From positions 1,054,001-1,118,000 of the forward strand of contig NZ_CP094984.1 in the NCBI RefSeq assembly GCF_022869865.1: 64,000 nucleotides of DNA. The letters are read 5' to 3'. The position numbers and the translations under genes were made by a program. Source of the stretch: Arthrobacter zhangbolii. Lineage in GTDB: Bacteria > Actinomycetota > Actinomycetes > Actinomycetales > Micrococcaceae. Shown piece after piece: positions 1-8,546 of the stretch. Every line of letters starts with the position of its first letter. Position 1 is the stretch's first letter. The notes beneath the pieces were generated by a model, which saw only the letters and a program-made list of their open reading frames with translations, was not told the origin of the DNA and did not search any database.

Positions 1-381
1 CTCGACGTCTTCTTTATCTACATCCTTCCGCACGGCTTTATGGAGCTGACCGCCATTTTCATTGCCTCCGCGGCCGGGCTTCAGATTTTCTGGACGTTAC
101 TGGCCCCCGGCCGCCGTTCGAGAATGAATGCGCTGGCCCAGGAAGGCCGCTCCCTGATGACTGTTGCCCTGGGGCTGATTGTGGTCCTCTTTATTTCCGG
201 CCTGGTGGAAGGGTTCATCACCCCTAGCCCGCTCCCGGCCTGGCTGCGCCTGACCATCGGTTTCCTGGTGTTCGCGGCGTACTGGGTCTACACCCTGGTG
301 CTCGGTGGCCGTGCCTACCGCGCCGGCTATCGGGGCGACCTTTCAGCGCGCGACGCCGGTGCCTCCGTCCTGACCGCCTAG
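1..381 (+). CDS. SpoIIM-family (DUF95) membrane protein, C-terminal part
   Basis: Reading frame 1 is open from the first base to the TAG at 379-381, so the 5' end lies outside the window and about 126 residues remain. Near its start is LPHGFMELTAIFIASAAGL, the His-Gly / Glu motif typical of stage II sporulation protein M family membrane proteins. At least two further hydrophobic segments follow (about residues 55-75 and 83-101) before a short polar tail. In actinobacteria these proteins are not tied to sporulation and usually neighbour an RDD-domain protein and a MoxR/DUF58 operon; here such an operon lies about 8 kb away. The precise role is unknown. The family call is fairly secure from the motif; the missing start is due to the window edge. 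Confidence 0.8.
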   Translation, partial: LDVFFIYILPHGFMELTAIFIASAAGLQIFWTLLAPGRRSRMNALAQEGRSLMTVALGLIVVLFISGLVEGFITPSPLPAWLRLTIGFLVFAAYWVYTLVLGGRAYRAGYRGDLSARDAGASVLTA

Positions 382-491
382 CCTGCGGGCGGGGTGGCGC
401 GCGCGCCGACACGCACCGGCCCGGTAGGGTCGAGGTAGACCAGCGTCGACCACGAGCGTCGAATAGTTTCAGGGAAGTGAAAGAGGAAGCA

Positions 492-2372
492 GTGGCCAGC
501 CAGGACGAAACCCCCACGCATCGACCGACGGCGGGAGGCGAGCCTCCCAGCGACGGCCCGGTGACGCCCGAAACGGAGACCGGCGCTGTTTCAGCCAACG
601 GATCCTCTGCCCGCGAAGCCTTGCACGGTACCAACGAACATGACGCCTGGGATGCCGAATTCAACGGCCTTTCCGGCGGTGACACGCCGGACGCAGCGAA
701 CACTGAGGTCACGGGTGGCCGCCGCGATACCGCAGGTGAACCTGCCGCAGATGAACCTGCCGCCCCAAAGCCTGCCGCAGCCGAGACTGCCTCCTCTGAA
801 CCTGCCGCATCCCACACTGACGTAGCCGAGCCCGCTGAGGCTGTCTCCGCCGACGGAAACAACGCGGGTACGCGGGAGTCCAATGGTGCCGGCGCAGCCG
901 AGACGCCTATAACCGGAGCTGCTGCAACGGATATGACTGTCCCGGGAGGACACCCCGCGGTCGCCCAGCGCAGCCACCTGCCAATGCGCCGGGCAAGCAC
1001 GCTTCCGGATCTGAGCCGTTACGCCTCCCGGTCCGATGACAGCCGAACGGATACAGGCGAACCGAACGCCGGAACCGCGGCAACTGCTTCCGGGTCCGAT
1101 GCCGAATCCGGGGAACGAAGCCTGCGCACACCAGGGGAGCGCAGTGCCGGCCACGGTGCCGCTGCCGCCGGAGCAACTGCGGGTGCAACCGCCGTTCCGG
1201 GTGCTTCCGCCTCAGCTGCATCTGTGCCCTCCACATCTGCGGGCTCCGCTGCGGATGTTTCCGCCGCCGATGCCGCCGTCACGGATGTCCACGGTTCAAA
1301 TGTCCCCGGTTCAAATGTCCACGGTTCAAAAGCCCCCGGTCCAAACACGCCCGGATCCGATCTGCCCGGTTCCGAGGTCCCCGCCTCCGGCGCGGATACC
1401 CGTACGGCCGCCTTCAAAACTGTGGACGTCAGCGCCACGAGATCAGGCGCCGCAGGGGCCAGTGCCGCAGGAGCAAGATCCGCGGGGGCACAAGCCGCGC
1501 AGGCACAAGCCGCGCAGACACAATCCGCTGACAAAGACTCGGCAGAAGACGGCGCGGATTCAGCGGATTCCCGTGCCAACGAGGACTCCCTGTCTCCGGC
1601 GGAAGCCGAACGGCGGGCCCGGGAACGGGAAAAGGCCGCTGCCGGGAAACCCGTTCTCGCCCGGGTGCTCCAGGTGATGATTGCCGTGTTTTTCCCGGTG
1701 ATGCTGCTGGCGGCCGCCATTCGTGCCGTGGCAACGCCGCTGTTCCTCTGGGCGGAGTACCACCGGCCCGGGTTCCCCGCCGACAGCTACGGGTTCACCA
1801 CCGATGACCGGATGACCTACGGCTCCTATGCCGTGGATTATCTCCTGAACTGGACCGGTCCCCGCTATCTGGGGGACCTGGTGGGTGACGGCGGGGAACC
1901 GCTGTACCTCGAGAGCGAGGTCAGCCACATGGCTGACGTCAAGACGGTGCTTACGGCAGCCTTTGTGGCGGCGGCGGTGATGGCCGTCCTGAGCATCTGT
2001 GCAGCGTTCTACCTCGCACGGCGCAGCCCCGGCGGCATCCGCAGGGCTCTCTTCTCCGGTGCCGCCGTCACTCTGGTGCTGGTCCTCGTCCTCCTGACCC
2101 TCGCCATCCTGGGCTGGGAGCAGTTCTTCACCCAGTTGCACACGGTGTTCTTCGCCAACGGAAACTGGACCTTCAGGCTGGACGACACACTTATCCGGCT
2201 CTTCCCGGCGCAGTTCTGGATGGACGCCGGCATTGTGATCGCGGCCCTGGTGCTCGTCACCTGTGCGGTTGTCCTGGCCTGCTGCTGGCCGACCAAGGCA
2301 CGCCGCAACCGGGCCCGGGCGGCACGGGAAGCCGCACGCCGCCGGTACACCGACTCGCTGGACGCCCTCTAG
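492..2372 (+). CDS. TIGR01906-type integral membrane protein with long disordered Ala/Pro-rich N-terminus
   Basis: The C-terminal 240 residues carry four hydrophobic segments and the soluble loop with PLFLWAEYHR and DRMTYGSYAVDYLLNW, recognisable as the TIGR01906 family of actinobacterial membrane proteins of unknown function. The first 390 or so residues are low-complexity, rich in Ala, Ser, Glu, Pro and Thr, and include six tandem pentapeptides of the form GS-x-x-P/H. Family members are usually only about 200-300 aa, so the extension is exceptional. The GTG at 492 has a purine-rich site (AGAGGAAG, 482-489) just ahead of it; an in-frame GTG at 477 has no correctly spaced site and is less likely. 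It ends at a strong terminator shared with the convergent acyl-CoA synthetase gene. Function unknown. Confidence 0.8.
   Translation: MASQDETPTHRPTAGGEPPSDGPVTPETETGAVSANGSSAREALHGTNEHDAWDAEFNGLSGGDTPDAANTEVTGGRRDTAGEPAADEPAAPKPAAAETASSEPAASHTDVAEPAEAVSADGNNAGTRESNGAGAAETPITGAAATDMTVPGGHPAVAQRSHLPMRRASTLPDLSRYASRSDDSRTDTGEPNAGTAATASGSDAESGERSLRTPGERSAGHGAAAAGATAGATAVPGASASAASVPSTSAGSAADVSAADAAVTDVHGSNVPGSNVHGSKAPGPNTPGSDLPGSEVPASGADTRTAAFKTVDVSATRSGAAGASAAGARSAGAQAAQAQAAQTQSADKDSAEDGADSADSRANEDSLSPAEAERRAREREKAAAGKPVLARVLQVMIAVFFPVMLLAAAIRAVATPLFLWAEYHRPGFPADSYGFTTDDRMTYGSYAVDYLLNWTGPRYLGDLVGDGGEPLYLESEVSHMADVKTVLTAAFVAAAVMAVLSICAAFYLARRSPGGIRRALFSGAAVTLVLVLVLLTLAILGWEQFFTQLHTVFFANGNWTFRLDDTLIRLFPAQFWMDAGIVIAALVLVTCAVVLACCWPTKARRNRARAAREAARRRYTDSLDAL
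1293..1382 (+). repeat. Six tandem 15-bp repeats coding for pentapeptides
   Basis: Six consecutive 15-base units starting GGTTC or a close variant (1293, 1308, 1323, 1338, 1353, 1368) encode GSNVP, GSNVH, GSKAP, GPNTP, GSDLP and GSEVP. The first two units are nearly identical and later ones diverge, as expected for an array growing by slippage. All are in frame, so copy number can change without disrupting the downstream membrane domain. Confidence 0.9.
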
Positions 2373-2396
2373 CAGCCGGACCCGCAGTCCACACAG

Positions 2397-2431
2397 AAAA
2401 CCCCCGTACCGCCTGGCGGTACGGGGGTTTC
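2397..2431. terminator. Bidirectional rho-independent terminator
   Basis: A perfect inverted repeat (AACCCCCGTACCGCC at 2399-2413 and its complement at 2415-2429) has A residues upstream and T residues downstream, so it works on both strands. It lies between the 3' ends of the convergent TIGR01906 gene (ends 2372) and the acyl-CoA synthetase gene (ends 2454). Confidence 0.9.
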
Positions 2432-2453
2432 CTGTGCTCGGGCCGCAGCGGTG

Positions 2454-4262
2454 CTACTTGGCGTAGAGCTTTTCAACCTCGTCGGAGTAATCCGCAATCA
2501 CGGCGTTCCGGCGCAGCTTGAGGGTTGCGGTGAGGTGACCGGACTCCAGGGTGAAGTCCTTGGGCAGAACCGTGAACTTACGGATCTGCTCTGCCCGGGA
2601 CACCGTCGCATTGGCCGCGTCCACGGCGTCCTGCAGGATCTGCTGCACCCGCGGATCATCGCCGGCAACACCGGTGGGGGCGCCGTTTTCGCGGCTCCAG
2701 GCTTCCAGCGCCTCGTCATCAAGGGTAATCAGGGCCGAGACAAACGGGCGGCCTTCACCGACGACGATCGCCTGGGAAACCAGGCGGTTCTCGCGGATCT
2801 TTTCCTCCAGCGGGCCGGGTGCCACGTTCTTGCCGCCGGCGGTGACAAGCAGGTCCTTTTTCCGCCCGGTGATGCGCAGGAATCCGGCGTCGTCGAGCTC
2901 GCCGACGTCGCCGGTCCGGAACCAGTCACCGTCGAACGCTTCGGCGGTAGCTTCGGGGTTGCGGTGGTAGCCCTTGAAGACCACTGCGCCCCGCACCAGG
3001 ACCTCGCCGTCGTCGGCAATCCGGATGGTGGTGCCGGGCATGGGCAGGCCCACGGTGCCCACCCGTGTGCGGGCCACCTGGTTGACGCTCGCGGGGGCGG
3101 TGGTCTCGGTGAGGCCGTAACCCTCCAGGACCGTCACGCCGCAGCCGCGGAAGAAGTGCGCCAGCGTCGGGCTCAGTGCGCTGGCACCGGAGATGGCGAA
3201 TTCCGCATTGCCGCCCAGGACTGCCCGGACCTTGGGGTAGAAGAGCCGGTCAAACAGTTTGTGCTTCAGGGACAGTGCCACGGACGGCCCGCGGCCGCCG
3301 CGCGCGGCAGAGTCCTTGGCTTCCGAGTAGGCAATGGCCGTGGCGGAGGCCGCGGCAAACGCCTTGCCCTTGCCGGCGGCTTCCGCGGACGCCTGTGCGC
3401 CGGTGTAGATCTTTTCGAAGATCCGCGGCACGGCCAGCAGGAAGGTTGGAGAGAAGGACTTGAGATCGCTCATCAGGTCCGAGGCGCTGCGGGAATGACC
3501 CACCTTCACGCCGGCGTGAAGGCAGCCGACCTGCACTGCGCGGGCCAGCACGTGGGCCAGCGGCAGGAACATCAGGGTAGTGGGATTCGGGACCTTCAGC
3601 ATCTCAGGGAGAACTTCGATGATGTTGACGCCGAACAGGGCGAAGTTGCCGTGCGTGATTTCGCAGCCCTTGGGACGTCCCGTAGTGCCGGAGGTATAGA
3701 CCATGGAAGCGGTGTCTTCGAGATTGGCGGTGCTGCGGGCAGCCTCCAGGGCGTCGTCGCTGACGCTGCTGCCGGCTGCGGCCAGGCCGGTGAGCGAGTC
3801 GGCACCGTCGCCGTCGTTCATCAGCCAGATGGAAAACTCCCCGTCAAGGGCGGAAACGGCTGCCTGGACAACGGCTGCCTTGCGTTCATCCTCAACAAAC
3901 ACGTGCCGGGCACCGGAATCCGCGAGGATCCATTCAACCTGGGACGGGGAGGAGGTTTCGTAGATCGGAATGGTCACGGCGCCGGCGAACCAGTTCGCCA
4001 TATCCGCCACGGTCCACTCGTAGGAGGTCCGGGACATCACCGCAACGCTGTCGCCCGGGCGGATCCCCGAACCGATCAGGCCCTTGGCCAGCCGGGAGAC
4101 TTCGGTCAGGAACCGGTCGGCTGTGACGTCCTCCCACTCTGTGCCGTTTTTTACGGCGTACAGAACCCGGGATGGATCCTTTTGGTGCATTTGGAGCAGC
4201 AGATCCGTGACGTTGGAATCTGCGGGAAGGCGGACCAGGAGGTCAGTGGCGGACTCGCGCAC
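2454..4262 (-). CDS. Long-chain fatty acid-CoA ligase (AMP-forming)
   Basis: A 602-aa ANL-superfamily enzyme that activates fatty acids with ATP and CoA through an acyl-adenylate. The P-loop YTSGTTGRPKG is at residues 189-199, the A5 motif GYGLTET at 381-387, the TGD motif at 450-452, GRKKDLLVTAGGKNV at 466-480, and a C-terminal lysine-containing segment (TATLKLRR) near residue 585 where the adenylation lysine is expected. Length and motifs match actinobacterial FadD15-type ligases. The GTG start at 4262 has a GAGAGG site six bases upstream. It reads towards the shared terminator at 2397-2431. The gene upstream on this strand is pmt, with a 42-bp gap. The acyl chain specificity cannot be read from the sequence. 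Confidence 0.93.
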   Translation of the reverse strand: MRESATDLLVRLPADSNVTDLLLQMHQKDPSRVLYAVKNGTEWEDVTADRFLTEVSRLAKGLIGSGIRPGDSVAVMSRTSYEWTVADMANWFAGAVTIPIYETSSPSQVEWILADSGARHVFVEDERKAAVVQAAVSALDGEFSIWLMNDGDGADSLTGLAAAGSSVSDDALEAARSTANLEDTASMVYTSGTTGRPKGCEITHGNFALFGVNIIEVLPEMLKVPNPTTLMFLPLAHVLARAVQVGCLHAGVKVGHSRSASDLMSDLKSFSPTFLLAVPRIFEKIYTGAQASAEAAGKGKAFAAASATAIAYSEAKDSAARGGRGPSVALSLKHKLFDRLFYPKVRAVLGGNAEFAISGASALSPTLAHFFRGCGVTVLEGYGLTETTAPASVNQVARTRVGTVGLPMPGTTIRIADDGEVLVRGAVVFKGYHRNPEATAEAFDGDWFRTGDVGELDDAGFLRITGRKKDLLVTAGGKNVAPGPLEEKIRENRLVSQAIVVGEGRPFVSALITLDDEALEAWSRENGAPTGVAGDDPRVQQILQDAVDAANATVSRAEQIRKFTVLPKDFTLESGHLTATLKLRRNAVIADYSDEVEKLYAK

Positions 4263-4304
4263 TTAGGCCCTCTCTTTCTGTGCCGGGGCACATGGGTAAC
4301 GAGA

Positions 4305-5960
4305 CTAAATCCAGCTGGGCATCCACATACGCAGCCGCCAGTCAGAATACGGGATGGTTTCCGCCGTCCAGACCGGCATGAAGAATGCCGAGAGCAGGAC
4401 GGCACCCGCCACGAAGCAGCCGACCACCAGCAGGCCTGCCCGTCGCCGCGGCAGGCTGTCGGAGCGCCGGCCCAGAACCAGCCCCAGGACATACACCAGG
4501 GCCAGGACCAGGAAGGGCTCGAAGGAGACCGCGTAGAAGAAGAATGTGGTCCGTTCAGGATAGGCGAACCAGGGCAGGTATCCAGCCGCCACTCCGGACA
4601 GGACCGCACCCGCGCGCCAGTCACGCCGCCCTATCCAGTAAAAGAGCACCACCACCAGCGCCAGGGCGGCACCCCACCAGATCAGCGGATTACCCACCGA
4701 GGTGACGGCAGTGGAGCAGCTGTCCGCCAGGCAGCCGTCCTCGCCGGCGGAGGAACCCTCATAGAAGAAGGACGTGGGCCTGCCCATGAACAACCAGGTC
4801 CACGCGGTGGAGGAGTAGCTGTGTTCCGAGCTGAGCCCGTTATGGAAGGCATAGGCGCTGCGGTGATACTCCGCGAGGGAACGCAGCGATGCGGGCAGCC
4901 AGCTCCAGCCCTCGTCCGGATTCTGCGCGGCCCACTGCCGGTCATAGGCGTCCTCGGAACGCAGCCAGCCGGTCCAGGTGGCCAGATATACGAGGGCGGC
5001 GGTGGGAATGATGGTCAGGAACGCCGGGATGCCGTCCCGGAACAGTGCTCCTTCCCACCCGGGGATGCCCGCAACCCGGCGGGCGCTGACATCCCACAGC
5101 ACCGTCATCAGCCCGAAAACGGCGACGAAGGCCAGAGCGGACCATTTGGTGCCAACGGCCAGCCCCAGGCAGGCTCCGGCAACCAGCCGCCATGGACGCC
5201 AGAGGAGCCACGGTCCGTACAGCAGTGCCCCGCGCGGCGCGGGGACGGTGCCCGGAGGCCCGCCCGCCGTGCCGGGACTGCCGTACAAACGGGCCAGCCG
5301 GCGGGCGAGCCGCAGCCGGCCGTCCCTGCGGTCCAGCAGCAGCGCCCCAAACGCGGCCACCACCCAGAACGTCAGGAAGACATCCAGCAAAGAGGTGCGC
5401 GAATGGACAAGATGATGCCCGTCAACGGCCAGCAGGAGCCCTGCGACGGCACCGAGCGCGGCGGAGGAAAACAGCCGGGCGGCAATCAGGCCTACGAATA
5501 GGACGGTCAGGGTGCCCGCCAGCGCGGCGCCGAAACGCCAGCCAAAGGCATTGTCCGAGCCGAAGAGCGCCATGCCGAAGGCGATCATCCATTTACCCGC
5601 GGGCGGGTGGACTACGTATTCGGGACTGTCCAGGAGGATGCCCGGCTGACCCGCGTTGAAGGAATCGTTGGCGTTCTCCGGCCATTCCCGTTCATACCCG
5701 GACTGCAGCAGCGAATAGGCGTCCTTGACGTAGTAGGTCTCGTCAAAGACGAGGGAACCCGGTTCGCCGAGGCGCACAAAGCGCAGCACTCCGCCCAGAA
5801 CGGCCATCACCAGGGGCAGCAGCCATCCGGCGGTTCCCAGCGGCACCAGGGTGCTGCCCAGCAGGCGGCTCCGCAGGGACTCAAAGCTGAACGCCGACTG
5901 GGGAGATTCCAGCAGCGGCGCGGCCTCACGGCGGGCTTTCACGGTTCCGGTGAGACTCAC
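4305..5960 (-). CDS. pmt: Dolichyl/polyprenyl-phosphate-mannose-protein mannosyltransferase
   Basis: A polytopic membrane protein of about 551 aa of the PMT (GT39) family, which transfers mannose from polyprenyl-phosphomannose to Ser/Thr residues of proteins exported by the Sec route. The diagnostic first-loop Asp-Glu is present in GSLVFDETYYVKDAYSL, followed by the conserved VHPPAGKWMIAFGMALFG and about ten hydrophobic segments. The family pairing with a divergent rsmI is common in actinobacteria. The frame stays open to 6233 but would then overlap rsmI; the GTG at 5960 is preferred, with GTGs at 5966 and 5969 as alternatives, because no clear ribosome site decides between them. Secreted proteins with Ser/Thr/Pro-rich linkers later in the window are possible substrates (inference). 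Confidence 0.9.
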   Translation of the reverse strand: MSLTGTVKARREAAPLLESPQSAFSFESLRSRLLGSTLVPLGTAGWLLPLVMAVLGGVLRFVRLGEPGSLVFDETYYVKDAYSLLQSGYEREWPENANDSFNAGQPGILLDSPEYVVHPPAGKWMIAFGMALFGSDNAFGWRFGAALAGTLTVLFVGLIAARLFSSAALGAVAGLLLAVDGHHLVHSRTSLLDVFLTFWVVAAFGALLLDRRDGRLRLARRLARLYGSPGTAGGPPGTVPAPRGALLYGPWLLWRPWRLVAGACLGLAVGTKWSALAFVAVFGLMTVLWDVSARRVAGIPGWEGALFRDGIPAFLTIIPTAALVYLATWTGWLRSEDAYDRQWAAQNPDEGWSWLPASLRSLAEYHRSAYAFHNGLSSEHSYSSTAWTWLFMGRPTSFFYEGSSAGEDGCLADSCSTAVTSVGNPLIWWGAALALVVVLFYWIGRRDWRAGAVLSGVAAGYLPWFAYPERTTFFFYAVSFEPFLVLALVYVLGLVLGRRSDSLPRRRAGLLVVGCFVAGAVLLSAFFMPVWTAETIPYSDWRLRMWMPSWI

Positions 5961-5985
5961 GCGCACCACTCTATAGCCTGTCGCG

Positions 5986-5991
5986 TAGGGT
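5986..5991 (+). promoter_or_regulatory. Probable -10 element for leaderless rsmI
   Basis: TAGGGT lies exactly six bases before the rsmI GTG, matching the TAnnnT-N6-start layout of leaderless actinobacterial genes. The GGAGG directly abutting the GTG is too close to act as a ribosome binding site. Confidence 0.45.
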
Positions 5992-5997
5992 TGGAGG

Positions 5998-6903
5998 GTG
6001 GACTCGAGCAAGAAATCAGGCAACCAAACCGGTACTACGGCAGGTACTGCCGCATCTGAGCGCGCAGGCTCCGGGCAGATTGTCCTGGCCGCGACCCCCA
6101 TCGGCAATATGGGTGACGCCACCAACCGGCTGATCGGACTGCTTGAAAGCGCCGACATCATCGCCGCCGAGGATACCCGGCGGCTGCACCGGCTGGTGAG
6201 TGCCCTGGGCATCACCACCCGCGGCCGGATCATCAGCTACCACGAGCACAACGAGGCTTCCCGGACCGCTGACCTGCTGGAGATGGTGCGTGGCGGCGCC
6301 ACCCTTCTGATGGTCACTGACGCGGGCATGCCGGCCGTGTCCGATCCGGGTTTCCGTCTGGTCGAAGCCGCGGCTGCGGAAGGACTGACAGTGACCGCAG
6401 CGCCGGGTCCCTCGGCGGTGCTTACGGCGCTGGCGCTGTCCGGACTGCCCACGGACAGGTTCTGCTTTGAGGGGTTCCTGCCCAGGAAGCCGGGGGAGCG
6501 CAGCACCCGTCTGGCCCAGCTCGCCGGTGAACAGCGCACGATGGTGTTCTTCGAGGCCCCGCACCGGCTGGAACCGATGCTTCGGGCACTCGATGCTGCG
6601 TTTGGCAGCGACCGGAGGGCAGCGATTGCCCGGGAACTGACCAAGCTGCACGAACAGGTACTGCGCGGCCCGCTGCGCGAGCTGCTGGAGTGGGCCGAAG
6701 CCGGTGACGTCCGCGGAGAGATTGCCGTGGTGGTTGAAGGCGCACCGGACGCGGCTCCTGAACAGGCAGCCGACCACGTGGGGGCTGTCAACACGCTTAT
6801 CGAGCAGGGACTCCGGTTGAAGGAAGCCGTGGCAGCCGTGGCCGAAGAGGCCCGGATCAGTAAGCGCGAACTGTATTCAGCGGTGCTTGAAGCGCGGAGT
6901 TGA
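5998..6903 (+). CDS. rsmI: 16S rRNA (cytidine(1402)-2'-O)-methyltransferase RsmI
   Basis: A 301-aa SAM-dependent methyltransferase of the tetrapyrrole-methylase fold that 2'-O-methylates C1402 in the decoding centre of 16S rRNA. Diagnostic stretches are ATPIGNMGD (about residues 33-41), IIAAEDTRRL and VTDAGMPAVSDPG, all typical of RsmI. The C-terminal RISKRELYSAVL segment is the small helical domain of the family. The GTG at 5998 is the only reasonable start before the ATPIGN motif; it probably makes a leaderless message. It is divergent from pmt with less than 40 bp between the two coding starts, so the two promoters must overlap. Confidence 0.95.
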   Translation: MDSSKKSGNQTGTTAGTAASERAGSGQIVLAATPIGNMGDATNRLIGLLESADIIAAEDTRRLHRLVSALGITTRGRIISYHEHNEASRTADLLEMVRGGATLLMVTDAGMPAVSDPGFRLVEAAAAEGLTVTAAPGPSAVLTALALSGLPTDRFCFEGFLPRKPGERSTRLAQLAGEQRTMVFFEAPHRLEPMLRALDAAFGSDRRAAIARELTKLHEQVLRGPLRELLEWAEAGDVRGEIAVVVEGAPDAAPEQAADHVGAVNTLIEQGLRLKEAVAAVAEEARISKRELYSAVLEARS

Positions 6904-7049
6904 ACCCGGTCCCGGCTGGGCACCTGCACAGCGGAGCCGCTTTGGTGCAGTGCACCCTCGCATTTACAGGGTGAGTGCCCGAAGCCTACGGTGAAGGGTA
7001 GCGCGGGCACCGTCCGCGCCGCACCCTACGAATTTCTGGAGGCGCCCCC

Positions 7050-8531
7050 ATGGGTATTCCCGCACACCGTGAAGCCGAACTGCTGGCACAGGTCCCCACC
7101 GGCCTGCTGATTGACGGCGAGTGGCGGGATGCTGCCGGCGGGGCCACGTTCGACGTCGAGGATCCCTCCACGGGCAAGGTGCTGCTCAGCATTGCCGATG
7201 CCTCCACCGAAGACGGTGGCCTGGCCATGGACGCGGCAGCGGCGGCACAGGAATCCTGGGCACGTACGGCACCGCGCGAGCGCGGGGAAATCCTGCGGCG
7301 CGCCTTTGAGCTCGTGACCGAACGCGCCGAGGACTTCGCCCTGCTGATGACTCTCGAAATGGGCAAGCCCCTGGCCGAGTCCCGGGGCGAGGTGACCTAC
7401 GGTGCAGAGTTCCTCCGCTGGTTCTCCGAGGAAGCGGTTCGAGTCTCCGGCAGGTACAGCACCTCCCCGGACGGCAAATCCCGGCTGCTGGTGACCAAAA
7501 AGCCGGTAGGCCCGTGCCTGCTGATTACGCCCTGGAACTTCCCGCTGGCCATGGCAACCCGCAAGATCGCCCCGGCCGTGGCGGCCGGCTGCACCATGGT
7601 GCTGAAGCCGGCGAAGCTCACGCCGCTGACGTCCCAGCTGTTTGCAGCCGTGATGATGGAGGCCGGGCTGCCGGCCGGCGTGTTGAACGTTGTGTCCACA
7701 ACGTCGGCCGGGGACGTGACCGGCCCGATCCTGAAGGACCCCCGGCTGCGCAAGGTGTCCTTCACCGGGTCCACCGCCGTGGGCCAGGGCCTGATCCGGG
7801 ATGCGGCGCACAACGTGCTGCGCACCTCCATGGAACTTGGCGGGAACGCGCCCTTCCTGGTGTTCGAGGACGCGGACCTGGACAAGGCGGTGGACGGCGC
7901 CATGGCCGCGAAACTGCGGAACATGGGTGAAGCCTGCACCGCGGCAAACCGGTTTATTGTCCAGGACACGGTGGCCGATGAGTTTGCGGAGAGGTTCGCC
8001 GCCCGGGTGGGCGCCATGACCACCGGACGCGGCACCGAGGACGAATCCAAGGTGGGGCCGCTGATCGATGCAAAATCACGGGACAAGGTGCACTCACTCG
8101 TGACGGATGCGCTCGACGGCGGTGCCCGGGCCCTGGTGGGCGGCGCCCCTGAAGAAGGCCCGGGCTATTTCTACCAGCCGACCGTCCTGAAGGACGTTGC
8201 ACCCGACGCCCGGATCCTCAAGGAGGAAATCTTCGGACCCGTAGCGCCCATCGTGACGTTCTCGACCGAGGACGAGGCGGTGGCACTGGCCAACAACACG
8301 GAGTTCGGCCTGGTGTCCTACGTCTTTACCAGCGACCTGAACCGGGGGCTCCGGATCGGCGAGAAACTCGAATCCGGGATGCTGGGGCTCAATGCCGGCG
8401 TGGTGTCGAACGCCGCAGCTCCGTTCGGCGGCGTGAAGCAGTCGGGGCTGGGCCGTGAGGGCGGGGCGGAGGGGATTGAAGAGTACCTGTACACGCAATA
8501 CACCGGTATTGCCGATCCCTACGCCGGGTAG
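7050..8531 (+). CDS. gabD: NAD(P)-dependent succinate-semialdehyde dehydrogenase
   Basis: A 493-aa aldehyde dehydrogenase superfamily enzyme. The general-base glutamate (E262 in MELGGNAP) and nucleophilic cysteine (C296 in GEACTAANRF) have the 34-residue spacing of the family, and KPAKLTPLTSQLF provides the cofactor-binding lysine. The whole-length pattern, including KKPVGPCLLITPWNFPLAM and FGGVKQSGLGREGG, matches GabD-type enzymes that oxidise succinate semialdehyde from GABA breakdown to succinate. An ATG start at 7050 follows GGAGG at 7037-7041. It stands alone between rsmI and the convergent transglutaminase gene, only 15 bp from the latter's stop. Substrate assignment within the superfamily is likely but not proven. 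Confidence 0.88.
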   Translation: MGIPAHREAELLAQVPTGLLIDGEWRDAAGGATFDVEDPSTGKVLLSIADASTEDGGLAMDAAAAAQESWARTAPRERGEILRRAFELVTERAEDFALLMTLEMGKPLAESRGEVTYGAEFLRWFSEEAVRVSGRYSTSPDGKSRLLVTKKPVGPCLLITPWNFPLAMATRKIAPAVAAGCTMVLKPAKLTPLTSQLFAAVMMEAGLPAGVLNVVSTTSAGDVTGPILKDPRLRKVSFTGSTAVGQGLIRDAAHNVLRTSMELGGNAPFLVFEDADLDKAVDGAMAAKLRNMGEACTAANRFIVQDTVADEFAERFAARVGAMTTGRGTEDESKVGPLIDAKSRDKVHSLVTDALDGGARALVGGAPEEGPGYFYQPTVLKDVAPDARILKEEIFGPVAPIVTFSTEDEAVALANNTEFGLVSYVFTSDLNRGLRIGEKLESGMLGLNAGVVSNAAAPFGGVKQSGLGREGGAEGIEEYLYTQYTGIADPYAG

Positions 8532-8546
8532 GTGCCGCCGCCGTCG

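Noticed and set aside
1293-1382. CRISPR-like array
   Set aside because: The 15-base units are contiguous, lack spacers and encode in-frame pentapeptides; no cas genes are present. No CRISPR array was seen elsewhere either.
2451-5501. A 1016-codon open frame on the plus strand opposite the acyl-CoA ligase and pmt genes
   Set aside because: It is antisense to two genes with clear family motifs; its product is low-complexity Gly/Gln/Arg-rich sequence with no recognisable domain. Long antisense frames are expected in high-GC DNA.
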